From Psychrobacter proteolyticus (GTDB taxonomy: Bacteria > Pseudomonadota > Gammaproteobacteria > Pseudomonadales > Moraxellaceae), in NCBI RefSeq assembly GCF_003350005.1, contig NZ_QLKS01000002.1, forward strand, positions 1 through 64,000: a DNA stretch of 64,000 nt, read 5' to 3'. The translations under genes and the position numbers were made by a program. A model generated the notes under the pieces. That model was given only the letters and a program-made list of their open reading frames with translations, did not search any database and was not told the DNA's origin. Below, in pieces: positions 7,883 to 17,582 of the stretch; within the stretch, counting starts at the first letter, position 1, and each line of letters opens with the position of its first letter.

Positions 7883-9970
7883 ATGAATAATAATATCGAT
7901 CATACTGACCCCGCCAAAGACATGAATACTGAACGTGGCAATGGTGGTGAAACCCATCAGCGTGCAGGCGACGACACTAAAGTATTAACCACGCAGCAGG
8001 GTGTGGCCATCGCTGATAACCAAAACTCGCTAAAAGCAGGCTCACGTGGGCCGACGCTATTAGAGGATTTTGTATTACGTGAAAAAATCAATCATTTTGA
8101 CCATGAGCGTATCCCTGAGCGTATCGTCCATGCTCGTGGTAGCGCAGCACACGGTTATTTTGAGCTGACAGAGTCATTAGAAGAATATACGACTGCCAAA
8201 GTATTGACCGAAACGGGTAAGCAAACGCCATTGTTCACGCGTTTCTCAACGGTAGCAGGTAACAAAGGTTCAAAAGATACGCCACGTGATGTGCGCGGTT
8301 TTGCTGTGAAAATGTATACAGAAGAAGGTAACTGGGATATCGTTGGTAACAACATGCCAATATTCTTTATCCAAGATGCGATGAAGTTTCCAGATTTGAT
8401 TCATGCGGTAAAACCAGAACCAGATCGCGGTTTCCCGCAAGCAGCGTCTGCTCATGATACGTTTTGGGATTTTGTGTCATTAAGTCCTGAAACCATGCAT
8501 AATCTAATTTGGCTGATGAGTGATCGTGCTTTGCCACGCAGCTTGCGCATGATGGAAGGCTTTGGTATTCACAGCTATCGCTTAATCAATAAAGATGGCA
8601 AGAGCACTTTTGTCCGTTTTCATTGGAAGCCAGTGTTGGGCGTACAGTCAACCACGTGGGATGAAGCAGTAAAAATCTCAGGTGCTGACCCTGATTATCA
8701 TCGTCGTGATTTATTTGAGTCAATTAACAACGGTGATTATCCTGAGTGGGAGTTTGGCGTGCAGTTATTTACTGAAGAAGAAGCCAACGAATTCCCATTT
8801 GACCATCTTGATGCGACCAAGCTGATTCCAGAAGAGTTGGTGCCAGTGAAAGTCGTCGGTAAAATGGTGCTGAATCGTTATCCAGATAATTTCTTTGCAG
8901 AGACTGAGCAGGTAGCATTCTGCCCATCGCATCTGCCACCGGGTGTTGACTTTAGTAACGACCCATTATTACAAGGTCGTCTGTTCAGTTATTTGGACAC
9001 TCAGCTATCACGTCTAGGCTCGCCAAACTTTGCCCAGATTCCTATCAATGCGCCAAAATGTCCGTTTGCTAACAATCAGCAAGATGGTCATATGCAGATG
9101 CAAGTGCCTAAGACGCGTGTACTCTATGAGCCACAAAGCCTAGATCCAACTCGTCCTCGTGAAAGCGCTAAACGTGGTTTTAACTCATTCCATGAGCAAC
9201 TAGATGATGGCGTAAAAGGCCGCGTACGTGACGAGAGCTTTGCAGATCATTATAGCCAGCCACGTATGTTCTACCGTAGTCAGACAGCAACTGAGCAAGC
9301 ACATATCGCAACTGCTTATGCGTTTGAGCTAGGTAAAGTAGATACAGCCCATGTGCGTACGCGTATGCTTAGCCATTTGATTCATATCGATGAAGACTTG
9401 GCCAATCGCGTAGCAACGGCATTGGGTATGGAGCTACCAGAGCCAGCTGACGCGGCTGCACCTGTCCAAGACTTGGGAACCTCTAAAGCGGTACAAACTA
9501 TTGGCCTAACGCCTGATAGCCTAAAAGGTCGTATGATCGGTATCTTGGTTGCAGAAGGCTCTAATAGCAGTGAAGTCAAAAAATTCGAAGATGCTGCCAA
9601 AGCGCAGGGTGCTAGTGTCAAGATTGTAGCGCCTAATAAAGAAGTCGTATTGGATGATGGTACACGCATACAAGCTGATGAGCGCCTCGCTGGTGGTCCG
9701 TCAGTGATGTTTGATGCCGTCGTTAGTATCATCATGCCTGACCAAGCTAAAAAGCTGGCAAAAGACAGCTCAGCATTAGATTGGTTCAACGACGCGTACA
9801 ACCATTGCAAAGCTATTGCATATTGCGGTGCGACTGATGAATTTATCTTAAGTAAACTCCCAGTTGAAAAAGATGAATTTGTGACACCATTGGCCGAGCT
9901 AGATGCCTTTATTAATAATGCTAAGTCTCGTCTATGGGAACGTGAGCCAAAGGTTCGTGATCTTGCATAG
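7883..9970 (+). CDS. katE: Catalase HPII, large-subunit (clade 2) heme catalase
   Basis: The 695-residue enzyme decomposes H2O2 to water and oxygen. Catalytic His83 lies in [13 protein letters not shown], the distal Asn at about 156 in [14 protein letters not shown], and the proximal heme ligand Tyr370 in [14 protein letters not shown]. Residues from about 545 to the end form the flavodoxin-like C-terminal domain (beginning [12 protein letters not shown]) that separates large-subunit catalases from the 480-residue type. The length is close to that of E. coli KatE (753) minus part of its N-terminal extension. The start is ATG 7883 with AGGA upstream. It is monocistronic with a long 5' region and its own terminator. 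Confidence 0.96.
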   Translation: MNNNIDHTDPAKDMNTERGNGGETHQRAGDDTKVLTTQQGVAIADNQNSLKAGSRGPTLLEDFVLREKINHFDHERIPERIVHARGSAAHGYFELTESLEEYTTAKVLTETGKQTPLFTRFSTVAGNKGSKDTPRDVRGFAVKMYTEEGNWDIVGNNMPIFFIQDAMKFPDLIHAVKPEPDRGFPQAASAHDTFWDFVSLSPETMHNLIWLMSDRALPRSLRMMEGFGIHSYRLINKDGKSTFVRFHWKPVLGVQSTTWDEAVKISGADPDYHRRDLFESINNGDYPEWEFGVQLFTEEEANEFPFDHLDATKLIPEELVPVKVVGKMVLNRYPDNFFAETEQVAFCPSHLPPGVDFSNDPLLQGRLFSYLDTQLSRLGSPNFAQIPINAPKCPFANNQQDGHMQMQVPKTRVLYEPQSLDPTRPRESAKRGFNSFHEQLDDGVKGRVRDESFADHYSQPRMFYRSQTATEQAHIATAYAFELGKVDTAHVRTRMLSHLIHIDEDLANRVATALGMELPEPADAAAPVQDLGTSKAVQTIGLTPDSLKGRMIGILVAEGSNSSEVKKFEDAAKAQGASVKIVAPNKEVVLDDGTRIQADERLAGGPSVMFDAVVSIIMPDQAKKLAKDSSALDWFNDAYNHCKAIAYCGATDEFILSKLPVEKDEFVTPLAELDAFINNAKSRLWEREPKVRDLA

Positions 9971-10298
9971 TTGATAAGTAGGTAATTTACGAATTATCTA
10001 AGATAACAAATAAGATATTAAGTGTTTCCTTAAACCCAGCCTAAGTGCTGGGTTTTTGCTTTTTGCTAATAAGGTGAGAATTATCATAAATAGAACCATA
10101 CATACGGTTATGAGTAGTAAGTTGTCCATAGTTAATTGTTAGCCGCATCGTCTCTATATATCGGATTACTCTTGTATATAGTCACAAGCGTTCACTCAAA
10201 GTCATTTTATTTATATTGACGGGCGCTATACTAAAGATTGGCTATAAAACTGAACAAAAGCCTCACAATAATAACGACGAATGAGGTAAGGAACACCA
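9971..10298. other. katE-MBL intergenic region
   Basis: Apart from the katE terminator near 10033 I see no gene. The rest presumably carries the promoter of the MBL hydrolase; no clear operator was found. Confidence 0.4.
10033..10058 (+). terminator. katE terminator
   Basis: AACCCAGC/GCTGGGTT is an 8-bp stem with a CTAA-type loop and a T-run, 60 bp after the katE stop. Confidence 0.85.
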
Positions 10299-11087
10299 AT
10301 GAGTCTATGTGAAATTGTACGTTTAGAAGGATATATCCAGAGTAGCTATCTGGCAGTATATCCAGATAAAATAATGCTGCTAGATGGTTGCTGCCGTGCT
10401 GATGTACCGATGGTGCTTGACTATATTAAGACAACGTTAAAACGACCCGTCACCGACCTAAAAGTAGTGGTGGTCACGCATATGCATCCGGATCATGCAG
10501 GCGGTGCGAATAAGTTTCGAGAAAAGACTGGCTGTCTGATTGTCTCAGCAGATAGAAAAAAGCAGTGGTATAGCGGTATTGGTGGGCGCACGATGCACTT
10601 CGTAGATATACATCTAGGATATTATGTGGCCAGACGTCAAGGCCGCCCACTTAAAAACCTATATTACTCGGCAAGTCTGAAACCAGATATCACCGTCAAA
10701 GATGGCGAGCTTGTGCCACACTTTGATGAATGGCAAGTACTAGAGACACCAGGTCATACGGATCGCGATTTGTCTTTGTTTCACCTGCCCAGTCGCGAAG
10801 TATATACCGCTGATTTAATCATTAAGTTGCGGCACAAGTTCGTAGCGCCGTTTCCTGTCTATTACCCTAAAGAATATGTTCAATCGTTAAAAAAAATAAG
10901 AGCGTTGCAACCGTCAATGGTGATGATGGCACATGGACGAGAGCTAGCGATGAGTGAGGCAGAGTTTGATGAGTTTATCGCTCATGCACCCAAGCATCCA
11001 CGTACCATCAAAGATACGATCAGACATAAACTACTATGGCGCAAGAGAGATAGCTTTCGACTGTTTAAACGCAAGCATAATAAATAG
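10299..11087 (+). CDS. MBL-fold metallo-hydrolase
   Basis: The 262-residue cytoplasmic protein has the zinc-binding signature THMHPDHAGG (about 64-73), a second metal histidine in TPGHTDRDLSLF, an Asp in YTADLI and a final His in MMAHGREL. This is the complete ligand set of the metallo-beta-lactamase fold. The family covers glyoxalase II-like, lactonase and other hydrolases. Nothing here fixes the substrate, and a beta-lactamase role is unlikely without a signal peptide. The basic C-terminus (RHKLLWRKRDSFRLFKRK) is notable and could contact membrane or nucleic acid. AAGGA lies six bases before the ATG. Confidence 0.85.
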   Translation: MSLCEIVRLEGYIQSSYLAVYPDKIMLLDGCCRADVPMVLDYIKTTLKRPVTDLKVVVVTHMHPDHAGGANKFREKTGCLIVSADRKKQWYSGIGGRTMHFVDIHLGYYVARRQGRPLKNLYYSASLKPDITVKDGELVPHFDEWQVLETPGHTDRDLSLFHLPSREVYTADLIIKLRHKFVAPFPVYYPKEYVQSLKKIRALQPSMVMMAHGRELAMSEAEFDEFIAHAPKHPRTIKDTIRHKLLWRKRDSFRLFKRKHNK

Positions 11088-11130
11088 AGGTATATAAAAG
11101 CTAAAAAACAACATTTAAAAAGCCCAGACG

Positions 11131-11167
11131 AAAAAAAGCCCAATTACTAAGATAGTAACTGGGCTTT
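11131..11167 (-). terminator. Terminator for the tRNA-Lys pair (minus) and possibly the MBL gene (plus)
   Basis: AAAGCCCAATTACTA pairs with TAGTAACTGGGCTTT (one mismatch). On the minus strand it is followed by a run of seven T, just downstream of the second tRNA-Lys. Confidence 0.85.
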
Positions 11168-11174
11168 CTAAATA

Positions 11175-11250
11175 TGGTGGGCTGTCCGCGACTCGAACGC
11201 GGGACCAATTGATTAAAAGTCAACTGCTCTACCAACTGAGCTAACAGCCC
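11175..11250 (-). tRNA. tRNA-Lys (anticodon TTT)
   Basis: The 76-nt cloverleaf on the minus strand begins GGGCTGTTAGCTCAG and ends with encoded CCA. The anticodon loop CTTTTAA gives anticodon UUU. The T-arm GTTCGAGTC is canonical. Confidence 0.97.
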
Positions 11251-11432
11251 TGAGCGAGGATTAAATAAAGAATTACTTCATCATATCCAAACTAGGTTTG
11301 CATTTTACTGCAAGAGAAAATTCTAACTAGAGAACTTTCTAAAATTAAACATCTTAACGATGTCTTTTAAACTTACCTTTATCAGTCTACTACCGGATAG
11401 GGCAGAACGATTAATAAAGATCAAACTAAATA

Positions 11433-11508
11433 TGGTGGGCTGTCCGCGACTCGAACGCGGGACCAATTGATTAAAAGTCAACTGCTCTACCAACTGAGCT
11501 AACAGCCC
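11433..11508 (-). tRNA. tRNA-Lys (anticodon TTT), second identical copy
   Basis: It is base-for-base the same as the copy at 11175-11250. The identity extends about 7 bp beyond the CCA end (CTAAATA), so the duplicated block is about 83 bp. Both lie on the minus strand 182 bp apart and probably form one transcript. Confidence 0.97.
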
Positions 11509-11702
11509 TAACGTTTAAAGTGTTTGTATCCCTAAACGTGAGAGCACATTATATATATTATTATGACAATTACAACCCCACATGATAAAAAAAGTGCAAT
11601 TCTCTTATAAAATTGCCAATTTATTCCAGTTTATTTAAATTTTCATCATTATATCGATATTGACTGCTCTATTTTCGGCCAAAGCGAGTCAATAATCGAT
11701 TA

Positions 11703-13820
11703 TTAGTCTCGAGAAAGTGCTTCAACAGGATCTAATTTGGCGGCATTACGCGCTGGCAAGAATCCAAATACTACACCAATTAACGTCGAACAAACAAAAG
11801 CGGCAATAATAGAGGTTGATGAGTAGATAACTTTGAAATTATCACCACCCACGCTATTAATCAGCTCACCAATGGCAAAGGCCAGTCCAATACCGATTAG
11901 TCCCCCTAAGATACAGACCAAAACGGCCTCAATAAGGAACTGCTGCATGATATCGCTCTGACGTGCGCCTACTGCCATACGTACGCCAATCTCGTTGGTA
12001 CGTTCGGTGACAGAGACTAGCATAATGTTCATCACCCCAATACCGCCGACGATCAATGAAATAACCGCGACTGATGAGATCAGCAGGGTCATCGTTCCTG
12101 TCGTCGACTCGATCGTTTGACGAATAGAGTCTGAATTGCGCAGCTCAAAGTCATCTTTGCCATGGCGACTCTCTATCAAGTCAGAGATGGCTGTTTCTGC
12201 GGCGCTAGAAGAGATACTGTCATCTAATAACGCTACAAAGCGATCGATATTGGTACTACCAGTGACACGCGACATCACCGTCGTATAAGGCATATATATA
12301 GTAGGCGTCGTCACACTGGGGCCAAAGCCACCATCGCTCTCTTCGAGGACGCCAATCACGCGTCCAGGCACACTACCAACCAATATTACCTCACCAACAG
12401 GGTTATCAATATCTGAGAAAAAGGTCTGCTTAGCATTGTCATCGATGATAATATCTTGACTACGTAATGTGACGCTTTTTGCATCAAACCCTTGACCCAA
12501 TGCCAATGTCTCACCAGTGACGGTTAGATAGTCTTCACCAACGCCGTTGACGGTAGCGTCCTCTTGTATACTACGATAGCGCACGCTAGAGTTGGCATTC
12601 ACTTGAGGGCTGACGCTGATAATATAGGGCTGATTGCCGACCGCTTCGGCGTCTTCTGGCGTCAAGTTGTCATCATTATAGCGGCGTCTAGGGTCGCCTC
12701 TAGGGTAGCCATCATTGACGGTAATGGTATTAGTACCTAACGAGCTGATATTGGCAAGGATTTGCTGCTGAGAGCCTTGTCCAAGACCTACGATAGATAC
12801 AACCGCAGCGATACCGATGATAATACCGAGCATAGTCAGTAGGGTACGCATCTTATGCGCACGCATGGCAAGCAAAGACATTTTAAAGGCTTCAAGCAAT
12901 CGATCTATAAAGCTACCAAAGGCACTTTTTCGATGTTCACCAAGGATAGACTCTGGTTTTTTGTCTGTATGCTTATAATGCTCAGTTTGATAGTCAGCGA
13001 TGACATAGCCATCTTTTAGCTCAATCACACGCTCCGCTTGTGCCGCTAGCTTTGGATCATGAGTGACCATGATAATAGTATGGCCTTGTGCACTGAGGTC
13101 ATGCAAAATCGCCATGACGTCCTCACCAGATTTACTGTCTAGGGCACCCGTTGGCTCATCTGCCAAAATCACGTCACCACCATTCATCAGTGCACGAGCA
13201 ACAGAAACACGCTGCTGCTGTCCACCTGAGAGCTGATTGGGACGGTTATTGACCTTATTACCAAGGCCCAAATCCGTTAAAAGCTTCTCAGCACGATTGG
13301 TGCGTGCCTCGGTATCCATGCCCGCATATACGGCAGGGACGGCCACGTTGTCTTTGGCACTGATATCCCCAAGCAAATGATAGCGCTGAAAAATAAACCC
13401 AAAGTGCTCACGGCGCAGCTCAGCCAACTGATCGGCATCAAGCTTACGAGCGGATTGACCATAAATCTTATAATCGCCAGCAGTGGCTTGATCCAAGCAG
13501 CCTAAGATATTCATCAAGGTGGACTTACCAGAGCCTGATTGTCCAATGATAGCAACCATCTCGCCTTGATTGATAGTTAGATTGATATCATGCAAGACGC
13601 GAATGGTTTGCTCACCAGCAGGGAACTCTCTGATAATACCAGACAGCTCCATAATAGGCTTGCCTGGTACAGGGTGATTAACGGTATTGGTTTTTGCCAA
13701 GTTATCTGAGTTATCTGAGCTGTTTGAAGGGTTAGCAGAAGTGTGTGACCCTAAGTTTTGAGCCGTGCTACTTTCAGAGCTATCTTCAGTCGACGGTTTA
13801 GGAGATTGAGATATAGTCAT
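11703..13820 (-). CDS. macB: Macrolide/peptide export ATP-binding permease MacB
   Basis: The 705-residue inner-membrane protein fuses an ABC ATPase (about 55-285) with a MacB permease. Walker A is GQSGSGKST (93-101), the signature is LSGGQQQRV (197-205) and Walker B is VILADEPTG. One membrane helix (about 325-345) precedes a long periplasmic MacB_PCD domain (about 350-570), and three helices follow (about 578-690), as in E. coli MacB. With MacA and a TolC-type channel encoded elsewhere it would export macrolides, enterotoxin-like peptides or similar. The first 50 residues are an unusual Ser/Asn-rich extension. It is downstream of macA, 101 bp apart. Confidence 0.95.
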   Translation of the reverse strand: MTISQSPKPSTEDSSESSTAQNLGSHTSANPSNSSDNSDNLAKTNTVNHPVPGKPIMELSGIIREFPAGEQTIRVLHDINLTINQGEMVAIIGQSGSGKSTLMNILGCLDQATAGDYKIYGQSARKLDADQLAELRREHFGFIFQRYHLLGDISAKDNVAVPAVYAGMDTEARTNRAEKLLTDLGLGNKVNNRPNQLSGGQQQRVSVARALMNGGDVILADEPTGALDSKSGEDVMAILHDLSAQGHTIIMVTHDPKLAAQAERVIELKDGYVIADYQTEHYKHTDKKPESILGEHRKSAFGSFIDRLLEAFKMSLLAMRAHKMRTLLTMLGIIIGIAAVVSIVGLGQGSQQQILANISSLGTNTITVNDGYPRGDPRRRYNDDNLTPEDAEAVGNQPYIISVSPQVNANSSVRYRSIQEDATVNGVGEDYLTVTGETLALGQGFDAKSVTLRSQDIIIDDNAKQTFFSDIDNPVGEVILVGSVPGRVIGVLEESDGGFGPSVTTPTIYMPYTTVMSRVTGSTNIDRFVALLDDSISSSAAETAISDLIESRHGKDDFELRNSDSIRQTIESTTGTMTLLISSVAVISLIVGGIGVMNIMLVSVTERTNEIGVRMAVGARQSDIMQQFLIEAVLVCILGGLIGIGLAFAIGELINSVGGDNFKVIYSSTSIIAAFVCSTLIGVVFGFLPARNAAKLDPVEALSRD

Positions 13821-13866
13821 AGCAGTGTCTTTAATAAAGGCTAATAAGCGTTATAGTGTTGTTATG

Positions 13867-13898
13867 AAAGGGCCGCTATGTTTAACGAGCCCTTTTTT
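13867..13898. terminator. Weak hairpin in the macA-macB gap
   Basis: AAAGGGC/GCCCTTT is a 7-bp stem with a 15-nt loop. The T-run is on the plus strand, so on the transcribed minus strand it is at best a weak attenuator or processing site. Confidence 0.3.
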
Positions 13899-13921
13899 AT
13901 TCAACATAGTCAAAGAGCAAG

Positions 13922-15247
13922 TTACATTCGAGGTCCACCAGGGATACGGCCGCTACCAGATTTCTTACCGCTTTCTTCACTGATGATTACTTCTTCTCCT
14001 TCTTTCAAACCACTTAAGATTTGCGCATTTACTCGGTTATCGATACCGACTTCTACAGTACGCTCTTCTACGGTTCCGTCCTCTTTTAGTACACGTACAA
14101 ACTTGCCGGTAGCTGCTTTGCCTTTTTCTTTACCTTCAGAGCGTTTTTCTTGTATCACTGTTGACGGTACTAATAGCGCATTTTTGGCTTCATTGACGAT
14201 GATATAGATCTGCGCGGTCATATCAATTCGGAACAAGCGGTCAGGGTTCGGCACTTCTACGTAGCCGACGTAATAGATAGCAGCGTCCGTTGAGCTGGTA
14301 CTACTGATTTGCTCTGGGGCAGGCTCGATAGCAGTCAACGTCGCATCATACTGCTGGTCTGGATTACCGATGATGTTGAAATAAGCAGGCATGCCAGCAC
14401 TGACATTGATAACGTCAGCTTCGGAGATTTGCGCGTTGATACGTACGGTCGATAAATCTGCTAGCGTTACTAGTGTAGGCGCTGTTTGATTAGCGTTAAC
14501 CGTAGTGCCTTGCTCCGTCGTAATAGAAACGACAGTACCTGATATCGGGGCGCGAATCGTGGTATAGCTCAAATCTTCTTCAGCAGTACTGACGTTGGTT
14601 CGTGATTTGCGTAACGCCGCTTGCTGACTGTTGATATTGGCTTCGGTAGTCGCAATCGCCGCCTTTGCTGTATCGATAGCCGCACGCGCATTGGCAACGG
14701 CTGCTTTTGCTGTCTCGACACTGGTCGCTTGCGTGTCATATTCCTGCTGCGAGATAGCGTCGATAGCGACTAAGTCTTGCAAACGCGCAAAATCAGACTG
14801 GGCTTGTTTGAGTTCAGACTGACGGCTGGCAAGATCGGCATAGGCACTTTTTAGACTGGCTTGTTTACTTAACGATTCTGCTTGTGCACTTTGTAGTGCG
14901 GCTTCGCTTTGTTCAAGACTGGCTTGTTCATTGCTCAGGCTGTTCTTCTGAGTCACTTGATCAATCTGCGCAATCAAATCGCCTTGGTTCACTTCGTCAC
15001 CGACTTCAACGTACAGGCGTTTTACTTCACCAGATACCTGTGCCCCTACATCGACGGTATTTAAAGCTTTTACTTTACCGGACGCCATGACATTGTTTTC
15101 AATATCACCGACTTCAACGGTTGCGGTTAGGTAGTTAGGTGTGGTTTCTTCTGGTTTTAAAAAAGTATAGGCCAAAGCCCCTAATGCTACGATAATTAAG
15201 GTGATGACACCCCATTTGATAGCAGACTTTTTGCTTATTTTGCGCAT
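13922..15247 (-). CDS. macA: MacA-type periplasmic adaptor (membrane fusion protein)
   Basis: The 441-residue protein has one N-terminal membrane anchor (about 12-30), a lipoyl/barrel-sandwich half (VDVGAQVSGEVKRL...GDEVNQGD, about 65-92), a long Gln/Ala-rich alpha-hairpin (about 93-215), the returning lipoyl half (TIRAPISGTVVSI) and beta-barrel/membrane-proximal domains. This is the order of MacA, which bridges MacB and the outer-membrane channel and stimulates the MacB ATPase. Gene order macA-macB on the minus strand is standard. The C-terminus is Gly/Ser/Arg-rich (KKSGSGRIPGGPRM). GGA precedes the ATG. The 298-bp region upstream holds a 21-bp imperfect tandem repeat and the presumed promoter. 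Confidence 0.94.
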   Translation of the reverse strand: MRKISKKSAIKWGVITLIIVALGALAYTFLKPEETTPNYLTATVEVGDIENNVMASGKVKALNTVDVGAQVSGEVKRLYVEVGDEVNQGDLIAQIDQVTQKNSLSNEQASLEQSEAALQSAQAESLSKQASLKSAYADLASRQSELKQAQSDFARLQDLVAIDAISQQEYDTQATSVETAKAAVANARAAIDTAKAAIATTEANINSQQAALRKSRTNVSTAEEDLSYTTIRAPISGTVVSITTEQGTTVNANQTAPTLVTLADLSTVRINAQISEADVINVSAGMPAYFNIIGNPDQQYDATLTAIEPAPEQISSTSSTDAAIYYVGYVEVPNPDRLFRIDMTAQIYIIVNEAKNALLVPSTVIQEKRSEGKEKGKAATGKFVRVLKEDGTVEERTVEVGIDNRVNAQILSGLKEGEEVIISEESGKKSGSGRIPGGPRM

Positions 15248-15451
15248 GACAACAATCCAATCACAATTAAATCAAGTGTAGATATAGTAGAGACTTCACC
15301 TACAAAAGGGAATGGAAATTAGTTTACGAAAGGTTAAGGTAGCCAAGAATAGAGATAGGTACAGAAAAGAAATGCGTACTAAAAATCAATAAAACGGAGA
15401 TTATAGGAGGACAAGATAGGGTATTAGAATCTGGATTTATAGCGTTTAAAT

Positions 15452-15488
15452 GTATAAACCAGTAAGAAAAACGTATAAATCAGTAAGA
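15452..15488. repeat. Two-copy tandem repeat upstream of macA
   Basis: TATAAACCAGTAAGA and TATAAATCAGTAAGA follow each other with a period of about 21-22 bp in the gap between holA (stop at 15546) and macA. There is no evidence of function. Confidence 0.6.
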
Positions 15489-15545
15489 TAAGAGATGGAT
15501 AACTCGTGGCTAAGCGCAACAATAAAAGGTGGTGACAGGCTAGTC

Positions 15546-16646
15546 TTAGCGCATAGCAAATAAACGCTTACCTGCAAGCTCTAGTGCTGCTTGTAATAAT
15601 AGCTCCCATGCTGGCTGACGAATAAGTCCTTTGATAGCTTGGTCACAGCGGTAAAGCAGGGCAGGCCATTCGCTCGTTTGTTGCTTTGACTGACGGCGGC
15701 AGGCTTGTTGGTACAACCCTTGCTTACTACGCCAAATGCCTAATGCTTGAGGGTCTTGACCGTCCATAAGCTGGATAATTTGACGCATGTCTTTGCTAAT
15801 AGCCCATAACACTAAAGTAGTGGGCTCATCGGTCGACTTTAGCTGAAAAATGATTTTGGCAACCTGCGTACTATTACCCGCGAGCATCGCATCAGACAAA
15901 TCAAACACGCTAAACTGCGCGTCGCTGACCAACGCTGCTTGTAGGTCTGCAATATCCAATGCCACATTATTCACAGGTTGTGAAAAGCTATTAGATTGTT
16001 CGGTACTGTTGTCATTAGCACTATCTTTATTAGTACTGTTATTAGCAACTAGCTGCGGTGCAAACAGATAAGACAATCGCCATAGGGTTTGATAAGCACT
16101 TAGCAAATGATGCTCAGTGTGTGACATGAGTAGCTGCCAAGCCTCTTGAGACAGTCGTAAGCCAAACTTCTGAGCTTGTATTTGTAGTAGCTGTTGGCGC
16201 TGCTGCTCATTGTATAAATTGCAATCAATGACATTGCCATACTGCGCAAAAGGAGCAAACCATTTGCTGCTCTGGCTGCGTTTGTCTTGCTTAGGTGTAA
16301 GCCACAATACACTATGACCATGTGTGCCAGCTTGTGCCTCGACCGCAAAACGTTCCAGCTCGGCGATAACTGCTTTGTCAGGTTTATGATTGCCCGTCAC
16401 GATTAAGGCGCTGGCATCATCAAATAAAGACTGACTGCCAAGCTCTGACAGTACTTCTTGCCAGCTCTTGACGGAAATTAGCTCTATACGTTTGATTGCA
16501 TAGTTCTGTGCGCGCCAGTGTGGACGCAGCGCATCTATCAACCATTGACTCAGCAGTGGCTCGTCACCGTGCGCCAGCCACAAGCCGGCTACCGCAACGG
16601 AAGGCTGCAGTAGTTTTGGGTAGGCTTTTATGAAAGTGTCTTGCAT
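15546..16646 (-). CDS. holA: DNA polymerase III subunit delta
   Basis: The 366-residue protein is the clamp-loader delta subunit, which opens the beta sliding clamp. LWLAHGDEPLLSQWLIDALR near the N-terminus matches the HolA start. The middle and C-terminal regions (LWAISKDMRQIIQLMDGQ; AIKGLIRQPAWELLLQAAL) match the delta domains and collar. An Asn/Ser/Thr/Gln-rich insertion at about 203-226 is not in the E. coli protein (343 residues). It follows lptE and leuS on the minus strand, the classic leuS-lptE-holA order. A 153-bp gap to lptE leaves room for a separate promoter. No strong ribosome-binding site is seen. Confidence 0.93.
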   Translation of the reverse strand: MQDTFIKAYPKLLQPSVAVAGLWLAHGDEPLLSQWLIDALRPHWRAQNYAIKRIELISVKSWQEVLSELGSQSLFDDASALIVTGNHKPDKAVIAELERFAVEAQAGTHGHSVLWLTPKQDKRSQSSKWFAPFAQYGNVIDCNLYNEQQRQQLLQIQAQKFGLRLSQEAWQLLMSHTEHHLLSAYQTLWRLSYLFAPQLVANNSTNKDSANDNSTEQSNSFSQPVNNVALDIADLQAALVSDAQFSVFDLSDAMLAGNSTQVAKIIFQLKSTDEPTTLVLWAISKDMRQIIQLMDGQDPQALGIWRSKQGLYQQACRRQSKQQTSEWPALLYRCDQAIKGLIRQPAWELLLQAALELAGKRLFAMR

Positions 16647-16799
16647 AGCGTGGTATTACACAGGTTGATGAGCAGGTAATGCCAATTCCAAAAATATGCT
16701 TAACAGTATTAAGCTAGCCGAGTTTACTAGTACTTACACTCGCTTAGTTTGCTACTCATATTTCTAGAAATGGTATCGTTTGATAATCAGAACGACTAA

Positions 16800-17516
16800 C
16801 TATTCCGGTTGTGGTACGACGACAACGGTTGGTGTCACACCTTTATTCATTTGCACAGACTGCTTGGCAGCAGGTGCGACTTTTGGAAGCGAGATAGCAA
16901 CATACTGGTCAGTGATACGGCGAGCTAAAGTATCATAGAGCCAATCGCGAGTCTGATCGCCTTGCTGATCGTCAGTACTAACAGACGCTTCGTTATACTG
17001 GTAGCTTCGCTCGACTTGAATGGGGTTGCTTAGTGTTACAGGCTTACCATTTTCCATCGTTTGATAGCTGACATCTGCTGATAGTACCAAGCGAATCTCT
17101 GTTAATACGCCAACCAATTCGTAACGCTTAAAACGTACATTACGGATGTCGATAGCGGCAATAGACTCAGCCCCTGCTTGTTGATTATTACGAGCAACTT
17201 CTTCCGAGCTCATATTATCAATAACGTCGACACCTAATGTCTTTAGGCGACGCGTCAATGGTAGTTTCAGCGGGAACGAGGTGCGATTGTCTTCGATGAT
17301 GACCGCTGTTTTTTCGACGTCAAGCAGCATCGCTGAGTCGTAGCCCCGCAGCTGGAAGCCGCAGCCGCTAAGAGCCGCCGCTGCACCTACCACCGCAAAC
17401 ATTGGCAGCGTGGCAAGTAAGACTGCTCCGAGCTTTTGGCCATGGGACTTTTTGTTAGCTAGGCTGTATGCGCTTGATTCTGGTTGCGCCTGCTCAGCTC
17501 GATGCTTGTATGACAT
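16800..17516 (-). CDS. lptE: LPS-assembly lipoprotein LptE
   Basis: LptE is the outer-membrane lipoprotein that plugs LptD and helps insert lipopolysaccharide. It has an N-terminal hydrophobic segment and lipobox LSGC followed by GFQLRGY, the conserved LptE start (CGFxLRG). The lipidated Cys is residue 52 with the start chosen here, making a long n-region. I chose ATG 17516 because GAGGA lies eight bases upstream; the ATG at 17531 has no site. The mature domain has the expected 'Y.L.G.LTEIRL.LSADVSYQ' beta pattern. The Gln/Pro/Val-rich C-terminus is variable. It lies between leuS and holA. Confidence 0.92.
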   Translation of the reverse strand: MSYKHRAEQAQPESSAYSLANKKSHGQKLGAVLLATLPMFAVVGAAAALSGCGFQLRGYDSAMLLDVEKTAVIIEDNRTSFPLKLPLTRRLKTLGVDVIDNMSSEEVARNNQQAGAESIAAIDIRNVRFKRYELVGVLTEIRLVLSADVSYQTMENGKPVTLSNPIQVERSYQYNEASVSTDDQQGDQTRDWLYDTLARRITDQYVAISLPKVAPAAKQSVQMNKGVTPTVVVVPQPE

Positions 17517-17582
17517 AAACGCTATCCTCATATGATAAGAAGGCTTAGAGCACTAAGCCTAAAATACTTAGCTCAAGATATC

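Noticed and set aside
13878..14207. 109-codon plus-strand frame opposite macA
   Set aside because: It lies antisense within the clearly real macA gene and has low-complexity Ser/Pro/Leu composition typical of a shadow frame.
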